Source of the DNA: Cellulomonas sp. S1-8
Lineage (GTDB): Bacteria > Actinomycetota > Actinomycetes > Actinomycetales > Cellulomonadaceae
Length of the DNA stretch: 64,000 bases
Direction of reading: 5' to 3'
NCBI RefSeq assembly: GCF_026184235.1
Contig: NZ_CP110806.1
Span: forward strand, 4,092,001-4,156,000
Both the position numbers and the translations under genes were made by a program. The notes beneath the pieces are model-generated. The model was not told where the DNA came from. It worked only from the letters and a program-made list of their open reading frames with translations, and searched no databases. Shown piece by piece: positions 61,071-64,000 of this stretch (positions within the stretch are counted from its first letter, which is position 1; the number at the start of each line of letters is the position of its first letter).

Positions 61071-61604
61071 ATGTCCGAGGTCTTGTACACGACCCGCTGG
61101 AACGACCTGACGCGTCGACCTGTCGCGGGGCACGGCTGGCTCACCCCCGACGAGGCGCGACGCCGGTACACCGACGAGGCGCTGGGTCTGGAGATCGTCG
61201 ACGCGAGCGCCCGTGACGAGGAAGGCACACCACGGCCGCTGTGGGTCATCGGGGCCTACGGACGGTTCCGCGTCCAACTGTTCACGCCCGGTGGTGCGGT
61301 GGCCCGCTCCGTCGACTGGGACCTCGTCGACGGGCGCCTGTGGCGTTGGGTCACGGTGGAGTACGTCTACCCCGACGACCACACCCCGTACCTGGAGTCC
61401 CACGCGACACTGGAGCTCACGACGACAGCACGCCCTGACGGTGCCGCCTCGTTCTCCGTTCGCGACGAGGCGTCGGGCGAGACGCATGTGACGCAGTTCG
61501 CCGACGTCGCCACGGACGGCTACTGGCTCGACGTGCCCGTGTTCGGGGAGTGGGGGCCGATCGTCAACGCCACCCTCGGGGCGACCCCGGGCGCACCGTC
61601 GTGA
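61071..61604 (+). CDS. Putative immunity protein, repeated family, copy 1
   Basis: A 177-residue protein, family unknown to me: VLYTTRWNDLTRRPVAGHGW, EIVDASARDEEGTPRPLWVI, GAYGRFRVQLFTPGG, DWDLVDGRLWRWVTVEY, THVTQFADVATDGYWLDVPV, FGEWGPIVNATLGATPGAP. Trp- and Tyr-rich beta strands suggest an immunity fold. Copy 2 (61796) is about two thirds identical and ends with the same residues. Start ATG 61071 (GTG just before). The gene is followed by the same hairpin-bearing spacer as copy 2. Confidence 0.7.
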   Translation: MSEVLYTTRWNDLTRRPVAGHGWLTPDEARRRYTDEALGLEIVDASARDEEGTPRPLWVIGAYGRFRVQLFTPGGAVARSVDWDLVDGRLWRWVTVEYVYPDDHTPYLESHATLELTTTARPDGAASFSVRDEASGETHVTQFADVATDGYWLDVPVFGEWGPIVNATLGATPGAPS

Positions 61605-61626
61605 CCAGCGCTGTCTAACGCTCGTC
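61603..61626. terminator. Hairpin after copy 1 immunity gene (repeated element)
   Basis: GACCAGCG (61603-61610) can pair with CGCTCGTC (61619-61626) except for one base, over an 8-base loop. The same element, with a perfect stem, follows copy 2 at 62330, and the following 40 bases are also similar. It was duplicated together with the gene. Confidence 0.55.
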
Positions 61627-61796
61627 GGCACCAGCTCCGCGGTCACCTGTCCAGCCCGGGAGCGTCGAGCTCGAGGGGCGCTCCAGACCCTTTGCCGTCG
61701 CTGGGCGAAAGCCCGCAATGGGTTTTCGGCTACGACGCCGACGCCGGCGTCATCGTCAGGGAGAGCGTTCCGCACAACCCGCCCGGAGGGCTTTGA
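61605..61796 (+). pseudogene. Orphan toxin C-terminal tail upstream of immunity copy 2
   Basis: In the frame continuing after the copy 1 stop, translation gives a spacer and then GESPQWVFGYDADAGVIVRE SVPHNPPGGL and a stop at 61794-61796. This has no start of its own. The stop overlaps the ATG of immunity copy 2 (TGATG), which is how toxin and immunity genes are normally joined. It is probably the tail of a displaced polymorphic toxin cassette. Confidence 0.55.
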
Positions 61797-62323
61797 TGCA
61801 GCAGGTGCTGTACACCACGCGGTGGAACCGTCTGACGCGCAAGCCGACGTTGGGCCATTCGTGGCTCACGGAGGAGGACGCGCGGCGCCGCTACGACAAC
61901 GGGGAAGGGCTCGAGATCGTCGACGCGGCCGTACGGGACGCCGACGGAACGCCGCGGCCCGTCTGGTTCGTCGGTGCCTACGGTCGGTTCCGGGTGCAGC
62001 TGTTCCTTCCCGGCGGGTCTGTCGCTCGGAACGTGGACTGGGACCTCGTCGAAGGTCGGCTGTGGCGGTGGGTCACAACCGAGTACCTCTACCCCGACGA
62101 GGACACGCAGCACCCGATGTCGGAAGCCACCACTGTCGTCGAGACGACGACCCGACACGACGGCACCGCCTCCGTGACAGTCAGCGACGAGTCGGGGCAG
62201 ACGCACGCCACGCAGTTCGCCGACGTCGCCACAGACGGCTACTGGCTCGACGTGCCCGTCTTTGGAGAGTGGGGGCCGATCGTGAACGCCACCCTCGGGG
62301 CGACCCCGGGAGCACCGGCGTGA
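61796..62323 (+). CDS. Putative immunity protein, repeated family, copy 2
   Basis: A 175-residue paralogue of the 61071 gene: VLYTTRWNRLTRKPTLGHSW, EIVDAAVRDADGTPRPVWFV, GAYGRFRVQLFLPGGS, DWDLVEGRLWRWVTTEYLYP, THATQFADVATDGYWLDVPV, FGEWGPIVNATLGATPGAP. Strong ribosome site (GGAGGG) five bases before ATG 61796. The stretches that differ from copy 1, around residues 95-125, are where specificity for different toxins could lie. Confidence 0.72.
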   Translation: MQQVLYTTRWNRLTRKPTLGHSWLTEEDARRRYDNGEGLEIVDAAVRDADGTPRPVWFVGAYGRFRVQLFLPGGSVARNVDWDLVEGRLWRWVTTEYLYPDEDTQHPMSEATTVVETTTRHDGTASVTVSDESGQTHATQFADVATDGYWLDVPVFGEWGPIVNATLGATPGAPA

Positions 62324-62329
62324 CAGCGT

Positions 62330-62353
62330 GACGAGCGCTGTTGAACGCTCGTC
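62330..62353. terminator. Perfect 8-bp hairpin after immunity copy 2
   Basis: GACGAGCG (62330-62337) pairs exactly with CGCTCGTC (62346-62353) over an 8-base loop. It is the better-preserved copy of the element at 61603. Confidence 0.6.
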
Positions 62354-62395
62354 GGCACCACCCCCGCGGCCACCTGTTCAGCCCCGGGAGCGTTG

Positions 62396-62678
62396 ATGAT
62401 GTACTGGCTTCACCCGGTCGTAGAAGGCGACCTCGGCCCTGTCGACTACGACATCACCCGCGAGCGGCAGTTGCTTGCCGAGCTCGTCTACGAGTTCGAT
62501 GACTGGTGCGGCGATGACATCGTCCAGACGTCGGGGCCTCAGATCCCACAAGGTCGGTGCTGTCCTGGGCCCTGACGCGGTCATGGAGCACGTGACGAGC
62601 AATGCGAGGGCTGCACGATTCCTGGAGTCACGGACGATCGAGCTGGGTATCCGCGGTGACGTTCGACTGGTCCCGTGA
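62396..62678 (+). pseudogene. Frameshifted small gene of the immunity array
   Basis: Frame 1 gives MMYWLHPVVEGDLGPVDYDI, continues to FDDWCGDDIVQTSG and then runs out at 62575. Another frame picks up at about 62530 with LRSHKVGAVLGPDAVMEHVT, SNARAARFLESRTIELGIRG DVRLVP and a stop at 62678. Together they make a plausible 93-residue protein with one small indel near 62530. The second half is similar to the fragment at 63192-63320. Either a broken gene or a sequencing indel. Confidence 0.6.
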
Positions 62679-62694
62679 ACGGAGGGGATCCGAC

Positions 62695-63075
62695 ATGCTC
62701 GACCTGACCGTCGCCATCCCGGCCGGGGCGTACCGGATCCCCGAGAGCCGTCTCTCGGCGGCGCTGCGGGCGCAGTGGCCGCACACCGTCGTCGTCCGCG
62801 CGACAGGGCGCGTGGCCACCTACAACACCGGACAGTGGCAGGTCTTCCCGGAGGTCGGCGCGCCTGTGCTCGCGCTCCTGCGGCTGCACACCGCAGGTGA
62901 CGCCGTGGACATCGAGGTCGCGGACCGACACGTGGCGGCGCAGCTCGTGTCGATGCTGACGTGCTTACCCGGCTTCCCCTCCAGTGGTGAGGCACTCCTC
63001 TTCGAGTGGGCACCGTCCGGTCCGGCGGCGCTGACGGCCGCGATGAGCCCCGAGGAGGTGCTTGCCCTTCGATGA
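62695..63075 (+). CDS. Hypothetical small protein, immunity array, copy 1
   Basis: A 126-residue protein: MLDLTVAIPAGAYRIPESRL, SAALRAQWPHTVVVRATGRV, TYNTGQWQVFPEV, DAVDIEVADRHVAAQLVSML, SGEALLFEWAPSGPAALTAA. It shares layout and several positions with the 121-residue gene at 63313 (AI--G, A-R-QW, TGQ-V, ALL-EWA), so they look like distant paralogues. GGAGGGG lies about 9 bases before ATG 62695. No family known; a third kind of immunity protein is plausible. Confidence 0.6.
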   Translation: MLDLTVAIPAGAYRIPESRLSAALRAQWPHTVVVRATGRVATYNTGQWQVFPEVGAPVLALLRLHTAGDAVDIEVADRHVAAQLVSMLTCLPGFPSSGEALLFEWAPSGPAALTAAMSPEEVLALR

Positions 63076-63191
63076 GGGCCGAACCGCTCCTGCTGCGGTT
63101 GCTCGAGTTCGTCGTCGGGCGCGCTCACCGCAGGTGACCGGAGGCTGACGCCCCGAAGGCTGCAGCTCGCTGGTGATCAGGTCATCGGAGG

Positions 63192-63320
63192 AAGGGCGTC
63201 GTCGAGCTCACGACCAACAGCCGGGCCGCTGCCGAGTTCGTCGAGGCTCGCACGACGGCGATCGGCGTTCGTGGATATGTCCGCTCACCGGATAGGCGAC
63301 GAGGAGTACGTGATGGCTGA
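63192..63320 (+). pseudogene. 3' fragment of a gene related to 62396-62678
   Basis: Reads GVVELTTNSRAAAEFVEART TAIGVRGYVRSPDRR and stops at 63318-63320. It aligns with VMEHVTSNARAARFLESRTI ELGIRGDVRLVP of the frameshifted gene. There is no start codon or N-terminal half; the region 63076-63190 before it holds only a 21-codon open frame. A decayed paralogue. Confidence 0.55.
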
Positions 63321-63678
63321 TGTTCTCGTAGCGATTCTCGAAGGGCCGGTGTTCGATGTCGCCGATCTGGAGAGCGGAGCACGCCAAGAATGGCGCACCG
63401 TCGATTTCACGGCCTCGACAGGCGAGAGGCGGAGTTCTTCGACAGGTCAGCTGGAGGTCGAGAAGGAAGGCCGGAGCGCGCGCATCGTCATGCTCGTCGG
63501 TGGCGAAGGCCTGGGCATCGAGGGTGATGACGACCTTGTTGCCGACGTCCTCGCGTGGCTCGCGCAACGCGTCCCGGTCCTGGACGGTGCTCTCGTCGTC
63601 GTCACGGACTGGGCTGCCGAGCCGCTAGAGCTCACCCCTGGCACAGAGGTCGACGAACTACGATCCTGGCGCCTCTGA
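63313..63678 (+). CDS. Hypothetical small protein, immunity array, copy 2
   Basis: A 121-residue protein: MADVLVAILEGPVFDVADLE, SGARQEWRTVDFTASTGERR, SSTGQLEVEKEGRS, DDDLVADVLAWLAQRVPVLD, GALVVVTDWAAEPLELTPGT. ATG 63313 has GAGGAG six bases upstream; the frame extends 14 codons further. Distant paralogue of the gene at 62695. Function unknown. Confidence 0.6.
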   Translation: MADVLVAILEGPVFDVADLESGARQEWRTVDFTASTGERRSSSTGQLEVEKEGRSARIVMLVGGEGLGIEGDDDLVADVLAWLAQRVPVLDGALVVVTDWAAEPLELTPGTEVDELRSWRL

Positions 63679-63800
63679 GTGATCTCGCGCGAGCGCGCAC
63701 AGCCGGCCAGGAGGGCGACGAGCGCGACTCGTCACGTCCCGACCCTTGTGACGACCGCGTCACGCGTTCAATCTCTCGTGATCGATTGACGAGTGTTAAC

Positions 63801-64000
63801 ATGCGTCATATGCGAACTGAGGCTCCGGCACTGGTACCGATCTTCCGGTCGGCTCTGCAGGCACGTCTCCTCCTGCACATCTTGACCAGCGACAAGCCCG
63901 CCACCGCCGCGGACCTGGCGCGCGTCCTCGACGCACCCGAGCCCACGGTCTCCCGCGAGGTGCGTCGCCTGCTCGACTCCGGTCTGATCGCCGGTGTGCG
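63801..64000 (+). CDS. Winged-helix regulator, truncated at the right edge
   Basis: At least 66 residues: LVPIFRSALQARLLLHILTS DKPATAADLARVLDAPEPTV SREVRRLLDSGLIAGVR, an ArsR/MarR-like winged helix. The opening P-FRS--QA-LL is typical of proteins that carry an HTH and then a MNT-type nucleotidyltransferase; that second part would lie outside the window. An inverted repeat TCAATC (63767-63772) / GATTGA (63784-63789) and the GTTAAC just before ATG 63801 mark an AT-rich, possibly leaderless promoter. A second ATG is at 63810. Confidence 0.7.
   Translation, partial: MRHMRTEAPALVPIFRSALQARLLLHILTSDKPATAADLARVLDAPEPTVSREVRRLLDSGLIAGV

Noticed and set aside
60641..61216. A 191-codon frame spanning the SUKH gene end and immunity copy 1 start
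   Set aside because: It is out of frame with two supported genes at both ends and has a shadow-like Arg/Ser composition.

Overview
The window is very GC-rich (about three quarters G+C) and dense with genes. GTG starts and 4-base ATGA/GTGA gene overlaps are common. Gene content points to a Gram-positive actinobacterium, most likely Cellulomonas or a close relative: a DUF385 (deazaflavin-type) protein, DUF6318 lipoproteins, an LAxTG-type sorted surface protein, an MT0933/Rv0909-like small protein, a Thermobifida-type polyester hydrolase and WXG100-like proteins. This is inference from gene families; no rRNA or tRNA gene is visible.

Layout. 0-11 kb is mostly housekeeping: a UDGb-type uracil-DNA glycosylase cut by the left edge, galE, a membrane protein, a tightly overlapping four-gene glycolipid-type operon (PIG-V-like mannosyltransferase, GT2, YdjC/ChbG deacetylase, methyltransferase), a CPBP protease, a divergent MarR/old-yellow-enzyme pair and two SDR genes. 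10.8-15.1 kb holds a MazEF-type toxin-antitoxin pair followed by a TM0106-type nuclease-helicase. 15-17 kb has small or accessory proteins and an MFS transporter follows. 18.9-25.2 kb holds a TAT-signal protein and two phage-tail-collar (MdpB-like) genes, one a fused double, divergent from a 1398-residue Ig-repeat surface protein with a sortase signal. 25.2-35 kb carries a DUF385 protein, a TetR/ABC exporter unit, a DUF4190/DUF4352-like protein and an ABC exporter with its own NarL-type two-component system. 35-36.1 kb has an ADP-ribosylglycohydrolase.

From 36 kb to the right edge the window is accessory. Two paralogous lipoprotein/PKD gene pairs flank an AbiEi/AbiEii-like toxin-antitoxin pair. 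Next come a QsdR-like TetR and a PETase/cutinase-like polyester hydrolase, a hemerythrin, a DUF429-GNAT fusion, a WXG100-like cluster (candidate T7SS substrates without secretion machinery), a membrane-anchored HELLH protein, and a class II Fic protein divergent from a 2126-residue HEPN/transglutaminase-like/DUF4011/helicase/Vsr/DUF3320 protein (resembles Hhe antiphage proteins). The end is a PrsW-like membrane protease with a toxin-like C-terminal tip, a SUKH-type immunity gene, and an array of repeated putative immunity genes, an orphan toxin tail and broken copies. The last gene, cut by the edge, is a winged-helix protein.

The strongest candidates for undescribed biology are the PrsW-toxin/immunity array (57.7-63.7 kb), the AbiE-like pair framed by duplicated lipoprotein cassettes (36.2-41.4 kb), the Fic/Hhe-like divergent locus (49.9-57.6 kb) and the collar-protein/Ig-adhesin divergon (18.9-25.2 kb).
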